A stretch of 64,000 nt of DNA from Bradyrhizobium sp. AT1 (GCF_001590795.1 NZ_JXDL01000001.1:7093296-7157295); one strand, 5' to 3'; positions 50,773 through 62,570 are shown, numbered from the stretch's first letter. The notes: generated by a model not told the origin, from the sequence alone. Numbers and translations are program-made.

Positions 50773-52230
50773 ATGTCGGACAAGGTCTCGCGCCGCCGGT
50801 TCGCGAAAATCGCGGGGCTGTCCGCAGCCGGCCTGACCGGTCCGCTCGACGCGGCAAAGGCGAAGCCGGCATCGCCGCCGCGCGCCGGCTTTCCGGCCGG
50901 CTTCGTCTGGGGCACGGCGACCTCGTCCTACCAGGTCGAGGGCGCGGTCGACGAGGACGGGCGAGGGGCCTCGATCTGGGACAAGTTCGTGCGCATCCCC
51001 GGCAAGATCGAGGACGGCACCACTGGCGACCGCGCCAACGAGCATTATCACCGCTACAAAGAGGACATCGCGCTGATCAAGGCGCTCGGCTGCAAGGCCT
51101 ACCGTTTCTCAGTGGCCTGGCCGCGGCTGTTTCCGGACGGTGATGGCAAGCCCAATCCGAAAGGGCTCGACTTCTACAACCGGCTGGTCGATGAGCTCCT
51201 GAAGAACGGCATCGAGCCTTGGCTGACGCTCTATCACTGGGACCTGCCGCAAGCGCTGCAGGATCGCTTCGGCGGCTGGCGCTCGACCGAGACCTGCAAG
51301 ATCTTCGGCGACTACGCGGCCTATGTCGCGACCCATCTCACCGACCGTGTCAAGAACGTGTTCACGCTGAACGAGACCGGCCGCTTCGTCTATTTCGGCT
51401 ACGGTATCGGCATCGATGCGCCGGGCCAGACGCTCCCGCAAGCCGACGTCAACCAGATCAGGCACAACACCGCGCTGGCGCACGGGCTCGCGGTGCAGGC
51501 GGTGCGCGCCCATGGCCGCCGCGGCACCAGGGTGGGACCGGCCGAGAACATCGATGCCTGCGCGCCCGCGATCGATACGCCGGAGAACGTTCGCGCCGCC
51601 GAGATCGCGCTGCGCGAGATGAACGCCAGCTATCTCAACGTCATCATGACGGGCCGTTACACCGACGCGTTCCTGAAATACGCCGGCGCCAACGCGCCGA
51701 AATACACCGATGCGGAGCTGAAGATCATCTCGTCGCCGGTCGATTTCCTCGGCCTCAACATCTACGCGCCGCAGAACTATGTGGTGGCCTCCGACCAGGG
51801 TGCGGGATTCATGCCGCTGCCGATCCCGAAATCGTTCCCGCACATGAATTCGGACTGGCTGCGCGTCGGGCCGGAGACGCTCTATTGGGTGCCGAAGCTG
51901 GCGGCCAAGATCTGGAAGACGGATGCGATCTATATCAGCGAGAACGGCGCCTCCGGCGATGACGTGGTCACGCACGACGGCAAGATCTACGATACCGACC
52001 GCATCATGTATCTGCGCAACTATCTCGCCCAGCTGCAGCGCGCCACCACCGAGGGCGTGCCGGTGCGCGGCTATTTCCTCTGGAGCCTGATGGACAATTT
52101 CGAGTGGGTGTACGGACTGAACAAGCGCTTCGGGCTGTACCATGTCAATTTCGACACCCAGGTCCGCACGCCCAAGCTCAGCGCCAGCTTCTACCGCAAC
52201 GTGATTGCGAGGAACGCGGCGGGGGCGTGA
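50773..52230 (+). CDS. GH1 family beta-glucosidase, Tat-exported
   Basis: 485 residues. A twin-arginine leader (SRRRFAKIAGLSAAGLTG) predicts a periplasmic enzyme. GH1 barrel landmarks: FVWGTATSSYQVEG near 44, RFSVAWPRLFP, LTLYHWDLPQALQ, acid/base Glu201 in FTLNETGRF, nucleophile Glu390 in YISENGAS, and GYFLWSLMDNFEW. The usual Asn-Glu-Pro at the acid/base is Asn-Glu-Thr here. The likely job is splitting beta-glucosides or galactosides. GGAG precedes the ATG at 50773. Confidence 0.92.
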   Translation: MSDKVSRRRFAKIAGLSAAGLTGPLDAAKAKPASPPRAGFPAGFVWGTATSSYQVEGAVDEDGRGASIWDKFVRIPGKIEDGTTGDRANEHYHRYKEDIALIKALGCKAYRFSVAWPRLFPDGDGKPNPKGLDFYNRLVDELLKNGIEPWLTLYHWDLPQALQDRFGGWRSTETCKIFGDYAAYVATHLTDRVKNVFTLNETGRFVYFGYGIGIDAPGQTLPQADVNQIRHNTALAHGLAVQAVRAHGRRGTRVGPAENIDACAPAIDTPENVRAAEIALREMNASYLNVIMTGRYTDAFLKYAGANAPKYTDAELKIISSPVDFLGLNIYAPQNYVVASDQGAGFMPLPIPKSFPHMNSDWLRVGPETLYWVPKLAAKIWKTDAIYISENGASGDDVVTHDGKIYDTDRIMYLRNYLAQLQRATTEGVPVRGYFLWSLMDNFEWVYGLNKRFGLYHVNFDTQVRTPKLSASFYRNVIARNAAGA

Positions 52231-52363
52231 TGGCAAATGGCGACCTTATGGAACGAGATTTCACCGGCGCCACTTCTTTAGCGTTTGTCCGGTGCATCAT
52301 GTTGGAGCTCCTCGCCGACCCTTATTTCTCGATGTATTGATCAACCCGCCACGGCGAAGAACA

Positions 52364-53068
52364 ATGAAACTCGACACTAGCGACTACATATTCCTTGCCG
52401 TCTTCATCATCTTGTATTCTGGCTATCTTGTTGCAAGAAGACGCTATCCCAACATTGAAGTGCCGCCGGTCGCTCCATTTTGGTTTTCGGTTTTTTGCTT
52501 GGTAGTTGCCGTGGCATTCAGAATTGGAATCGATTTTATCGATGTTCTTGAGCCCGGAGTTGATCGCGCAATGGTTGACTTCTATCTGTTAGCGATCACT
52601 TTTATCACCTATGTTGCTGCTGCTGGTTCGGCACTCGCGTCATTCAACACTCTGTATAATGTCCGGCCTCCACGTGTGCTTCCACGATGGAGGGGCGGTG
52701 CTGTACGTTTGCTCGACGCAATAATGCCATTGAAGATAGCTCCAGGCGATCCGTCCATAAAACACACAATCGGGACAGCTCTTATTTCGTATGCACTAAT
52801 CATTTATACGTTTGCTCTGCTATTTGAGGTGTCCTGTCGTATTGATCCGAAGGCTTTTAATCAGGCTCTCGACCTAGCCGATGCTCTGTATTTTAGTATC
52901 GTGACGATTGCGACAGTTGGCTATGGTGATATTGCGCCGGTCGCTAAGGGGGCTCGTCTGCTTGTAAGTGTGGAGATCATCCTGGGCGTAACGTACCAGA
53001 TCTTCTTCTTCTCTATTCTTGCGACGATTGCTCGGATATCGACAGTGGAAGACTGTCGACCAGAATAG
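52364..53068 (+). CDS. Two-pore-type potassium channel-like protein
   Basis: 234 residues. Membrane helices near FLAVFIILYSGYL, WFSVFCLVVAVAF, LLAITFITYVAAAG, LISYALIIYTFALLF and a C-terminal helix follow the ion-channel pore TIATVGYGDIAPVAK, with the potassium selectivity filter TVGYGD. The base use is clearly richer in A and T than the neighbouring genes, with codons such as TTT, TTA and ATA, so recent transfer is likely. No regulatory domain is attached. Confidence 0.87.
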   Translation: MKLDTSDYIFLAVFIILYSGYLVARRRYPNIEVPPVAPFWFSVFCLVVAVAFRIGIDFIDVLEPGVDRAMVDFYLLAITFITYVAAAGSALASFNTLYNVRPPRVLPRWRGGAVRLLDAIMPLKIAPGDPSIKHTIGTALISYALIIYTFALLFEVSCRIDPKAFNQALDLADALYFSIVTIATVGYGDIAPVAKGARLLVSVEIILGVTYQIFFFSILATIARISTVEDCRPE

Positions 53069-53299
53069 AGAAGTTGATTTGGTGGCTGTTCTGCCACTTA
53101 TCTGGCCGCCCCAACGGGTTAGGGTAACGGCCTCGTCGCACGCGTCATCGGGAAGAACGTCGCAGGGGCGTAGCAGCTGTATGGCTATCCGTATCTTTCC
53201 GCTGCGTGCGAGGACCGCAGGGAGCGCGCCCCGCATTGACTCTCCCGTCCGGCTTATCCAAAACCGTCCTCAACGACCCACAACAAGAGGACAACGCCA

Positions 53300-54532
53300 A
53301 TGACCGACGCACTGATCATCGATGCCTGCCGCACCCCGCGCGGCGTCGGCAAAGCCGGCAAGGGAGCGCTCTCCGGCATTCATCCGCAACAGCTCGGCGC
53401 AACCGTGCTGCGCGCGCTCGCGGACCGCACCGGCATCGATACCGCCGACGTCGACGACATCGTCTGGGGCTGCAGCGCCCAGGTCGCGACCCAAAGCGGC
53501 GATCTCGGGCGGATGTCGGCGCTCGATGCCGGCTATGACGTGCGCGCCAGCGCCGTGACGCTGGACCGGTTTTGTGGAAGCGGCATCACCAGCGTCAACA
53601 TGGCCGCATCCTCGATCATGGCGGGCGTGGAAGACCTCGTCATCGCCGGCGGCTGCGAGATGATGTCGATGGAGGGGCGTCGCGGCTCGGGTCCGATGAT
53701 GATGGACAACGGCAATCTGCACCTGCGGGCAAGGCATCCGCAGTCGCATCAGGGCGTCTGCGCGGACGCGATCGCGACGATGGAAGGCATCACGCGGCGG
53801 GACGTCGACGCGCTCGGGCTGGAGAGCCAGAAGCGCGCCGCGCATGCGATCGCGAACGGCCACTTCAGGAAGAGCCTCGTGCCGGTTCATCGCGAGGACG
53901 GCAGTCTCGCGCTCGATCACGAGGAGTATCCGCGGCCGCAGACCACGATGGAGGGGCTCAGCAGCCTGAAGCCGGCCTTCCCCGCGATCGCCGATTACGC
54001 GCTCGACGACAAGGGCACGACCTATCGCGGCCTGATCCTGCAGAAATATCCCGATCTCGACATCGACTTCATGCACCACGCCGGCAACTCGTCCGGCGTC
54101 GTCGACGGCGCCGCCGCGATCCTGTTGGCCTCGCCCGCCTACGCCAAGGCGCACGGCCTCAAAGCCCGCGCCCGCGTCGTCGCGATGGCGAATATGGGGG
54201 ACTCGCCGACCCTGATGCTGAACGCGCCGGTGCCGGCGACGAAGAAGGTGCTGGCGAAGGCGGGCCTCTCCATCGACGACATCGACCTGTTCGAGATCAA
54301 CGAGGCGTTCGCAGTGGTGGCGGAAAAATATATCCGCGACCTCAAGCTCGACCGCGCCAAGGTCAACGTCAACGGCGGCTCGATCGCGCTCGGCCATCCC
54401 ATCGGCGCCACCGGCTCGATCCTGATCGGCACCGTGCTCGACGAGCTCGAACGGCGCGATCTCAAGCGCGGTCTCGTCACCATGTGCGCCGCCGGCGGCA
54501 TGGCGCCTGCCATCATCATCGAGCGCGTCTGA
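53300..54532 (+). CDS. Acetyl-CoA acetyltransferase (thiolase)
   Basis: 410 residues, cytoplasmic thiolase. The nucleophilic Cys92 is in LDRFCGSGITSVNMAAS, the His in NGGSIALGHPIGATGSI and the second Cys in VTMCAAGGMAPA. It condenses or splits acyl-CoA in fatty-acid or poly-hydroxybutyrate metabolism. GAGGACAACGCCA before the ATG gives a ribosome site. It is a single gene without thiolase-linked neighbours. Confidence 0.95.
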   Translation: MTDALIIDACRTPRGVGKAGKGALSGIHPQQLGATVLRALADRTGIDTADVDDIVWGCSAQVATQSGDLGRMSALDAGYDVRASAVTLDRFCGSGITSVNMAASSIMAGVEDLVIAGGCEMMSMEGRRGSGPMMMDNGNLHLRARHPQSHQGVCADAIATMEGITRRDVDALGLESQKRAAHAIANGHFRKSLVPVHREDGSLALDHEEYPRPQTTMEGLSSLKPAFPAIADYALDDKGTTYRGLILQKYPDLDIDFMHHAGNSSGVVDGAAAILLASPAYAKAHGLKARARVVAMANMGDSPTLMLNAPVPATKKVLAKAGLSIDDIDLFEINEAFAVVAEKYIRDLKLDRAKVNVNGGSIALGHPIGATGSILIGTVLDELERRDLKRGLVTMCAAGGMAPAIIIERV

Positions 54533-54874
54533 CCGGTCGCCCGTCACTTTCTCCCTGTTTTTACGGGAAGGAAGACCGCCGACATGCGATCCGACCCTTA
54601 TTTTTCAGGGTGAAACAAGACCGGCCTTTCACAAAGAGGCCGGTCTTCGCTTGTCGAAAGCGGCGAATCAGTTCTAGCAAGATGTCGTGCGGGCCTTTGA
54701 AACAAGGCAAAATCCGCTGCTCAAGGCTCCTTCCGCACTGGAAGCAGCTAAAATGCAGGGTTTTTTGCCACAGAGGGGCAAAAAGCCCGTAAAATCGCGA
54801 CAAAACTGTGCAGAAGGCTATAGGCCTTCGCCGGTTGGTCTAATATGCAGCCGTCACGAATCAGAGGAGACACG
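54533..54874. other. Intergenic stretch with a hairpin between the thiolase and HU genes
   Basis: AAGACCGGCCT at 54617-54627 pairs perfectly with AGGCCGGTCTT at 54637-54647. It may end the thiolase transcript, though no T-run follows. The rest is AT-richer and must carry the HU promoter. No gene seen. Confidence 0.5.
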
Positions 54875-55177
54875 ATGGCCACTCAAATGTCCAAATCGCA
54901 ATTGATCGAAAAGATTGCGACCGCTACCGAGCTTTCCAAGCGCGACGTCAAGAACGTCATGGAGACGCTGACCGACGTCGGTCACAAGGAGCTCAAGAAG
55001 AACGGCCTGTTCCTGGTGCCGGGCTTCGCCAAGTTCGTCGTCATCAAGAAGCCCGCGACCAAGGCGCGCAAGGGCACCAACCCGTTCACGGGCGAAGAGA
55101 TGATGTTCAAGGCCAAGCCGGCCCGCAAGATCGTCCGCGCCCGCCCGGTCAAGGCCGCCAAGGACGCCGTGGGCTAA
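54875..55177 (+). CDS. HU-family DNA-binding protein
   Basis: 100 residues. The nucleoid protein fold is shown by QLIEKIATATELSKRDVKNV, the beta-arm GTNPFTGEEMMFKAKPARK and the flank VIKKPATKARKG. A basic tail follows. It bends and packs DNA as a dimer. ATG at 54875 has AGAGGAGACACG. A strong terminator follows at 55185. Confidence 0.94.
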   Translation: MATQMSKSQLIEKIATATELSKRDVKNVMETLTDVGHKELKKNGLFLVPGFAKFVVIKKPATKARKGTNPFTGEEMMFKAKPARKIVRARPVKAAKDAVG

Positions 55178-55184
55178 CCACGCA

Positions 55185-55213
55185 AAGGCCCCCTCGGTTA
55201 GAGGGGGCCTTTT
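55185..55213 (+). terminator. Intrinsic terminator of the HU gene
   Basis: AAGGCCCCCTC (55185-55195) pairs perfectly with GAGGGGGCCTT (55201-55211) and the T-run begins at 55210. It starts seven bases after the HU stop. Confidence 0.88.
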
Positions 55214-55247
55214 GTTTGGGGCAGCCGCGAGGGCTGAGACGGAGGGC

Positions 55248-55403
55248 TCAACCCTTGCGGCGCTTCACCCGGACCGGGATCGGCTGAAGCCGCGGTTCGG
55301 GTCCTGCCAGCGCATCGCGCACCCGATCGATGGCACGATCGAGCAGCTGGCGCAGCCGCTGCGTCTTCCGCGGTCGCTTCGCGTCTTCCAGCAGTTTCTT
55401 CAT
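55248..55403 (-). CDS. Small basic protein downstream of lon
   Basis: A 51-residue frame, below the usual length limit, from ATG 55403, five bases after the lon stop. The product is basic and helical (KKLLEDAKRPRKTQRLRQLL then RVRDALAGPEP and a final VKRRKG). GTGAAAGCG lies before it. It is co-directional with lon and so probably co-transcribed. Function unknown; a role in substrate selection or stress is only a guess. Confidence 0.55.
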   Translation of the reverse strand: MKKLLEDAKRPRKTQRLRQLLDRAIDRVRDALAGPEPRLQPIPVRVKRRKG

Positions 55404-55408
55404 CGCTT

Positions 55409-57802
<2,394 letters not shown>

Positions 57803-57810
57803 GATCGACC

Positions 57811-58194
57811 TCAGGATTTGGCAAGGCGCAGCGCGACGCAGCCGTCCATCACGAAGCGGCTGATGGCGTAGCGGCCGAGGGGCAATGCAATGCGGCGCTC
57901 AAAACGCCCCTGCGGCAGCTCGAGCCGGTGGATGCGGGCGTTGCGGAGCTCCGGGGGCAGGGTGCGCTGGCCGGAAACGACGAGCACGCCGTCATGGATG
58001 ACAGTCTCGACATTGTCCGGATTGACGCCGGGAAGCGCCACCAGGATCAGAAGCTCGTGCTCGGTCTCGAGCACGTCGATCGGCGGCTCCCAGCAGGCTT
58101 CCTGGCGGCCGAACTGCTGGCGCAGCCGGTCGGCGCGGGTCAGCGAGTCCAGGGCTTCGGACAGCATCCAGTCGAGGGGATTTTTCGGTTGCAT
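57811..58194 (-). CDS. Small heat-shock protein, Hsp20 family
   Basis: 127 residues from ATG 58194. The alpha-crystallin domain runs from WEPPIDVLETEHELLILVAL to the GRFERRIALPLG strand, with GVNPDNVETVIHDGVLVVSG. It holds unfolding proteins for refolding. The N-terminal arm is short. A longer frame to 58299 exists. It is the first gene of a stress pair with lon (9-base gap). Confidence 0.85.
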   Translation of the reverse strand: MQPKNPLDWMLSEALDSLTRADRLRQQFGRQEACWEPPIDVLETEHELLILVALPGVNPDNVETVIHDGVLVVSGQRTLPPELRNARIHRLELPQGRFERRIALPLGRYAISRFVMDGCVALRLAKS

Positions 58195-58289
58195 GATGCG
58201 GGGCTCGGGGGTGGGGAAGCCTGCATATGGGGCTGGTTCCCCGGAAATCCAGTGCGCCGGCGCTGGCGTGCCATGCGCCGCCGTGCGAT

Positions 58290-58324
58290 TGAAAAACAAA
58301 CGCCGCGGCCCGGGCCGCGGCGTT
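58290..58324 (-). terminator. Intrinsic terminator of the DUF892 gene
   Basis: A 26-base perfect palindrome, AACGCCGCGGCCC and GGGCCGCGGCGTT (58299-58324), is followed on the minus strand by TTTGTTTTTC-like sequence (58300 downwards to 58290). It starts 24 bases after the DUF892 stop. Confidence 0.82.
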
Positions 58325-58347
58325 CCATCGTGGGGTCGCGCAGGGCG

Positions 58348-58911
58348 TCAGGCCGCCGCGCGGTACTCTTCTTCGGCCTCGAGGTTGATCACGGACGTCG
58401 CGAGCTCGGTCAGCGTGTGATCGGTCGCCTCTTCCTCGTCCAGCGTCGCCTGCAGCAGCCTTGCGGCGTCCTGCATGCCGAGCTCCTCGGCCCAGGTGCG
58501 CAAGGTGCCGTAGCGGGAGATCTCGTAATGCTCGACCGCCTGGGCGGCCGCGAGCAGTCCCGCATCGAGCGCCGGGGCGCCCTTGAAGTCCTTCATGATC
58601 TCGGCACCTTCGTCGGTGATGCCGTTGATGGCCTCGCAGGGCTTGCCGCGCGCCGGCTTGCCCAGCATCTTGAAGATCTGCTCCAGCCGCTTCACCTGGC
58701 CCTGGGTCTCGCGCAGGTGCTTGTTGAAGGCGGCGGCCAGCTCCTTCGATTGCGCGGCCTTCGCCATCTTGGGCAGGGTCTTGATGATCTTGTTCTCGGC
58801 GAAATAGATGTCCTTCAGCGTTTCCAGAAACAGGTCGCTGAGCATCTTGGGTGCCTGACGCGGCCGGCGCGTCGCGGCCTTCTTGGTGGTGCGTTTCTTT
58901 GCTTTAGCCAT
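58348..58911 (-). CDS. YciE/YciF-type ferritin-like protein (DUF892)
   Basis: 187 residues. A Lys/Arg-rich N-terminal ~22 residues precede the helical DUF892 domain: LFLETLKDIYFAENKIIK, HLRETQGQVKRLEQIFKM, AAQAVEHYEISRYG, ATLDEEEATDHTLTEL. Glu and His in these helices fit a diiron site. Related proteins are induced by stress. The basic tail may bind nucleic acid. Monocistronic with its own terminator. Confidence 0.88.
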   Translation of the reverse strand: MAKAKKRTTKKAATRRPRQAPKMLSDLFLETLKDIYFAENKIIKTLPKMAKAAQSKELAAAFNKHLRETQGQVKRLEQIFKMLGKPARGKPCEAINGITDEGAEIMKDFKGAPALDAGLLAAAQAVEHYEISRYGTLRTWAEELGMQDAARLLQATLDEEEATDHTLTELATSVINLEAEEEYRAAA

Positions 58912-59025
58912 ACATCCTCCTCATGAGGTGACACGGGAAGGCCTCGCCTTCCTCAATCCTCAGGCGATCAAAACCGCTTCATGAACGAAAGTTCCAAACA
59001 GCAGCCGGCGCGTGCGGCAGCTCGC

Positions 59026-59232
59026 TCAGGTCGGGCGCTTGTAGGGATCTTCCTGGCGCTGTCGGGCCTCGGTGTTGCGATCGAGCTGCGCCCGCTCGCT
59101 GCCACGCAGGCGGCCGGCCTTCAGCACGCCATAGGCGAGGACCCCGCCGAGCACGAAGGCTCCGATGAACCAGAGCCAGAGCAGGTTGGCCGAGAGCTGG
59201 CCGAGGAGCATTCCAATTCCACTGTCGCCCAT
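59026..59232 (-). CDS. Small single-helix membrane protein
   Basis: 68 residues. One hydrophobic helix (NLLWLWFIGAFVLGGVLAYGV) is followed by a charged cytoplasmic tail (RGSERAQLDRNTEARQRQE). Function unknown. It is divergent from marC with a 99-base gap. Support is the membrane helix and a purine-rich site before the ATG; other frames here are shadows. Confidence 0.62.
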   Translation of the reverse strand: MGDSGIGMLLGQLSANLLWLWFIGAFVLGGVLAYGVLKAGRLRGSERAQLDRNTEARQRQEDPYKRPT

Positions 59233-59331
59233 TGTCGTCTCCGGTGATTTCCAAAGCGGCTTTGCTGGGCTAAGTCAGCCCGGCCGCCATCGTTCCTGCG
59301 TCCAAGGACCGCGCTAAGGACCACGCCGACC

Positions 59332-59958
59332 ATGCTCGACTTCGCCTTGTCAGCCTTCGTGACGCTGTTGCTGGTGGTCGATCCGGTCGGCCTTGCGCCG
59401 GCCTTTCTGGCCGCCACCGGCGGCATGTCCGACAAGGTCAAGCGCACGATCGCATTGCGGGCGCCGCTGATCGCGGCCTCGATCCTGGTGGTGATCGCGC
59501 TGGCCGGAAACTGGCTGCTGCGGCAGCTCGGGATCGGCATCCCCGCCTTCCAGATCGCCGGCGGGCTGCTGCTGTTCGGCGTGTCCTACCAGATGATCTT
59601 CGGCGATCGTCCGCATCGTGAGGCCCGCGAGGCCGACAAGGCGACGTCCGAACACGCGTCCGACGTCGCGGTGTTTCCCCTGGCTATTCCCATGATGGCC
59701 GGCCCCGGCGCGATCGCGACCACGCTGCTGCTTTCCGGCGATGCCGGTTATGGGCCGAGGCTCGCGATCATCATCGCGGTCGTCGTTTCGGTCTGCCTGC
59801 TCTGCATGCTGTGCTTCGTCTCGGCTCAGCTGATCGCGCGCACGCTCGGGCGCACCGGAAATGCCGTGCTCTCGCGCGTCCTCGGCATGCTGCTCGCCGC
59901 CTATTCCGTGCAGTTCGTGATCAACGGGATTGCGGCCGTCCGGACCAGCCTGTCATAA
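59332..59958 (+). CDS. MarC-family integral membrane protein
   Basis: 208 residues with about six helices. MarC features: LVVDPVGLAPAFLAATGG near 22, AFQIAGGLLLFGVSYQMIFG, and the loop FPLAIPMMAGPGAIATTLLL. Transport activity was once assumed for the family but is not shown. Two possible C-terminal helices (CLLCMLCFVSAQLI and LLAAYSVQFVING). Single gene. Confidence 0.92.
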   Translation: MLDFALSAFVTLLLVVDPVGLAPAFLAATGGMSDKVKRTIALRAPLIAASILVVIALAGNWLLRQLGIGIPAFQIAGGLLLFGVSYQMIFGDRPHREAREADKATSEHASDVAVFPLAIPMMAGPGAIATTLLLSGDAGYGPRLAIIIAVVVSVCLLCMLCFVSAQLIARTLGRTGNAVLSRVLGMLLAAYSVQFVINGIAAVRTSLS

Positions 59959-60113
59959 GGCTGCGATATCAGCGAATCCGTTGATTTTGGCGCCCATTTC
60001 GTGGTTTGGCAGAGGGGCGACAAGGTGGCACCGGGTCCCGGCCGCTTTCGCTTGCACTGCCATGTTGCTTTGACGTACTTCCGGTTCAACAAGACCATCG
60101 TCAGGAAATCGGG

Positions 60114-60767
60114 ATGTCGATGACTGCGGACGAGCTCGCCAAGCGACAGGCCATCATCGACGCTTGCCGCCGCATGAACGCGCTCGGCATCAACCAGGGC
60201 ACCTCGGGCAATATCTCTGTCCGGCATGTGGACGGGCTCTTGGTCACGCCGACCAGCGTGCCCTATGAGGCCATGACGCCGGACCAGATCGTCTTCATGG
60301 CCATGGACGGCACGCATGCGCCAGATCAGAAGCCGTCGAGCGAATGGCGCTTCCATCGCGACATCCTGAAGTCGCGGCCCGACGTCGACGCGGTGGTGCA
60401 TGCTCATCCGACCTATTGCACCATCCTGGCGATCATGGGCATGGAGATTCCGCCGGTGCACTACATGATCGCGGCGGCCGGCGGCGACAGTATCCGCTGC
60501 GCGCCCTATGCGACGTTCGGAACCGCGGAGCTGTCCGACCATGCGGTGCGTGCGCTGGAGGGGCGGCTCGCCTGCCTGCTCGACCATCACGGCATGATCG
60601 CGATTGGCAAGACCTTGGACAAGGCGATGTGGCTGGCCGTCGAGGTCGAGACGCTGGCGCGGCAATATCACGGCTGCCTCCAGATCGGGAAACCGCCGCT
60701 GCTCGGTAGCGACGAGATCGAGCGGGTCCGTCAGCGCATGGCCGGCTACGGCCTGTCGGAAGGTTAG
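60114..60767 (+). CDS. Class II aldolase/adducin family protein (L-fuculose-phosphate aldolase-like)
   Basis: 217 residues from ATG 60114 (AGGAAATCGGG before it). Class II aldolase signatures: NQGTSGNISVR, zinc ligands in VVHAHPTYCTI and LLDHHGMIAIG, and a Glu in the substrate region (KPSSEWRFHRDIL). Probably cleaves a sugar phosphate or similar aldol. The exact sugar is unknown. It precedes the ClC gene by 8 bases. Confidence 0.9.
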   Translation: MSMTADELAKRQAIIDACRRMNALGINQGTSGNISVRHVDGLLVTPTSVPYEAMTPDQIVFMAMDGTHAPDQKPSSEWRFHRDILKSRPDVDAVVHAHPTYCTILAIMGMEIPPVHYMIAAAGGDSIRCAPYATFGTAELSDHAVRALEGRLACLLDHHGMIAIGKTLDKAMWLAVEVETLARQYHGCLQIGKPPLLGSDEIERVRQRMAGYGLSEG

Positions 60768-60775
60768 GGCGGGCG

Positions 60776-62563
60776 GTGTTCGCGCGGATCAGACATCTCA
60801 CCGATCGCAAGGGCTCTAACCGCGTCATGGTTCGGCTGCGCGCGTTGTTGCGCAGCAACGAGTTCTATCTCATCCCCCTCGCGCTGGTGATCGGCACGCT
60901 GGCCGGCGCCATCGTGACGCTGATGGCCGAGATCGCGCAGATCGCCCATATGGTCATCTACGGCATTCCGGTCGACGTCCGGCTCTCTGCCAACGCCCGG
61001 GTCAGTCCCTGGGCGGCGCTGCTCGCGCCCGCGCTCGGCGGGCTTGCGCTCGGCATCATGGAATGGTCGCGGCGGCGCATGAAGATCTCGAGCGCGGTCG
61101 ACCCGATCGAGGCGAACGCGCTGCGCGGCGGCAATCTGTCGATGCGCGACAGCGTGGTGGTGTCGAGCCAGACGCTGATCTCCAACGGCTGCGGCGCCTC
61201 GGTCGGCCTCGAAGCGGGCTATACCCAGATCGGCTCGGGGATCGCCTCGCTGTTCGGCAAATTCTTCAATCTGCGCCGCAACGATCTGCGCCTGATGGTC
61301 GGTTGCGGCGCCGCCGCGGCGATCGCGGCGGCGTTCGGCGCGCCGATTACCGGCGCCTTCTATGCCTGCGAGCTGATCGTCGGCGTCTATTCGGTCGGCA
61401 GCGCGGCGCCGATCCTGGCGGCCTCGCTGGCGGGCGCGTTGACCGCGCAATGGCTCGGCGGCGCGCCGTACTCGCTGGAGATACCGAAGGTCAGCGCCGT
61501 CGGCGTCGAGCAATACCTGGCCCTGATCGGGCTCGCCCTCGTCACCAGCGGCGTCGGCATCGCCGTGATGCGCTCCTCGCCGATGTTCGAGCGGCTGTTC
61601 AAATGGATGCCGGTCTGGCTGCGACCGGTGATCGGCGGCCTCATCGTCGGCGGTTTCGCCATCGTCACGCCGCAGGTGCTGGCGGCCGGCCACGGCGCCA
61701 TGGTGCTCGATCTGTTTCACGACATGACGATCGGCCTGATCGCGCTGATCATCGCCTTGAAGGTGACGGCCTGCCTGATCTCGCTCGCCTCGGGCTTCCG
61801 CGGCGGCCTGTTCTTCGCCTCGCTGTTCGTCGGCAGCCTGATCGGCAAGTTCTTTGCCGCGGTGCTGCTCCTGATCAGCCCGAATTTCGTGATCGATCCG
61901 CTGGTCGCGATGTTGACGGGCATGGCGACGCTCGGCGTCGCCATCGTCGGCGGCCCGCTCACCATGTCGTTCCTGGTGCTCGAGATGACCCGCAACGTCG
62001 ACGTCACCGCCGTGGTGCTGGCCGGCTGCATCGTCACCTCGATCTGCGTCCGCTTCATGTTCGGCCATTCCTTCTCGACCTGGCGCCTGCATCTGCGCGG
62101 CGAGACCATCCGCAGCGCCAATGACGTCGGCTGGCTGCGTAATCTCACCGTGGAGCGCTTGATGCGCTCCGATGTCGGCAAGGTGCCCTCGACCACGACG
62201 ATCGCCGCCGTCCGCCGCGAATTCGCGCTGGGCTCGCGTCCGGGCGTGGTTATCGTCAACAATGCCGACGAATATGTCGGCCTCGTCCTGCTGCCCGATC
62301 TGTTCTCCAGCGACCTCGACACCATCGCCGACGACATCCAGGTGATCGAGCTCGCCCGTCTGATCGACATCGTGCTGATCCCGGAAATGAACGTGAAGTC
62401 GGCGATGGCGGTGTTCGACGAGGCCGAAGCCGAGATGCTGGCGGTGGTGGATTCCACCGACAGCCGCAAGGTGGTCGGTTTCCTCACCGAAAACTTCGCC
62501 CGCCGCCGCTATGTCGAGGAGATCGACAAGGCGACGCGCGGGGTGTTGGGGGCATTGTCGTAG
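60776..62563 (+). CDS. ClC-family chloride channel or antiporter with C-terminal CBS-like domain
   Basis: 595 residues from GTG 60776; ATG 60827 is an alternative. About ten hydrophobic helices; the gating glutamate is in SVGLEAGYTQIGSG (family pattern GxE-x), the inner GAPITGAFYACE and GFRGGLFFASLFVG segments line the pore. A ~150-residue C-terminal cytoplasmic part (TIAAVRREFALGSRPGVVIV) resembles a CBS pair. Selectivity is not readable. It follows the aldolase closely. Confidence 0.9.
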   Translation: MFARIRHLTDRKGSNRVMVRLRALLRSNEFYLIPLALVIGTLAGAIVTLMAEIAQIAHMVIYGIPVDVRLSANARVSPWAALLAPALGGLALGIMEWSRRRMKISSAVDPIEANALRGGNLSMRDSVVVSSQTLISNGCGASVGLEAGYTQIGSGIASLFGKFFNLRRNDLRLMVGCGAAAAIAAAFGAPITGAFYACELIVGVYSVGSAAPILAASLAGALTAQWLGGAPYSLEIPKVSAVGVEQYLALIGLALVTSGVGIAVMRSSPMFERLFKWMPVWLRPVIGGLIVGGFAIVTPQVLAAGHGAMVLDLFHDMTIGLIALIIALKVTACLISLASGFRGGLFFASLFVGSLIGKFFAAVLLLISPNFVIDPLVAMLTGMATLGVAIVGGPLTMSFLVLEMTRNVDVTAVVLAGCIVTSICVRFMFGHSFSTWRLHLRGETIRSANDVGWLRNLTVERLMRSDVGKVPSTTTIAAVRREFALGSRPGVVIVNNADEYVGLVLLPDLFSSDLDTIADDIQVIELARLIDIVLIPEMNVKSAMAVFDEAEAEMLAVVDSTDSRKVVGFLTENFARRRYVEEIDKATRGVLGALS

Positions 62564-62570
62564 GCGCTGC

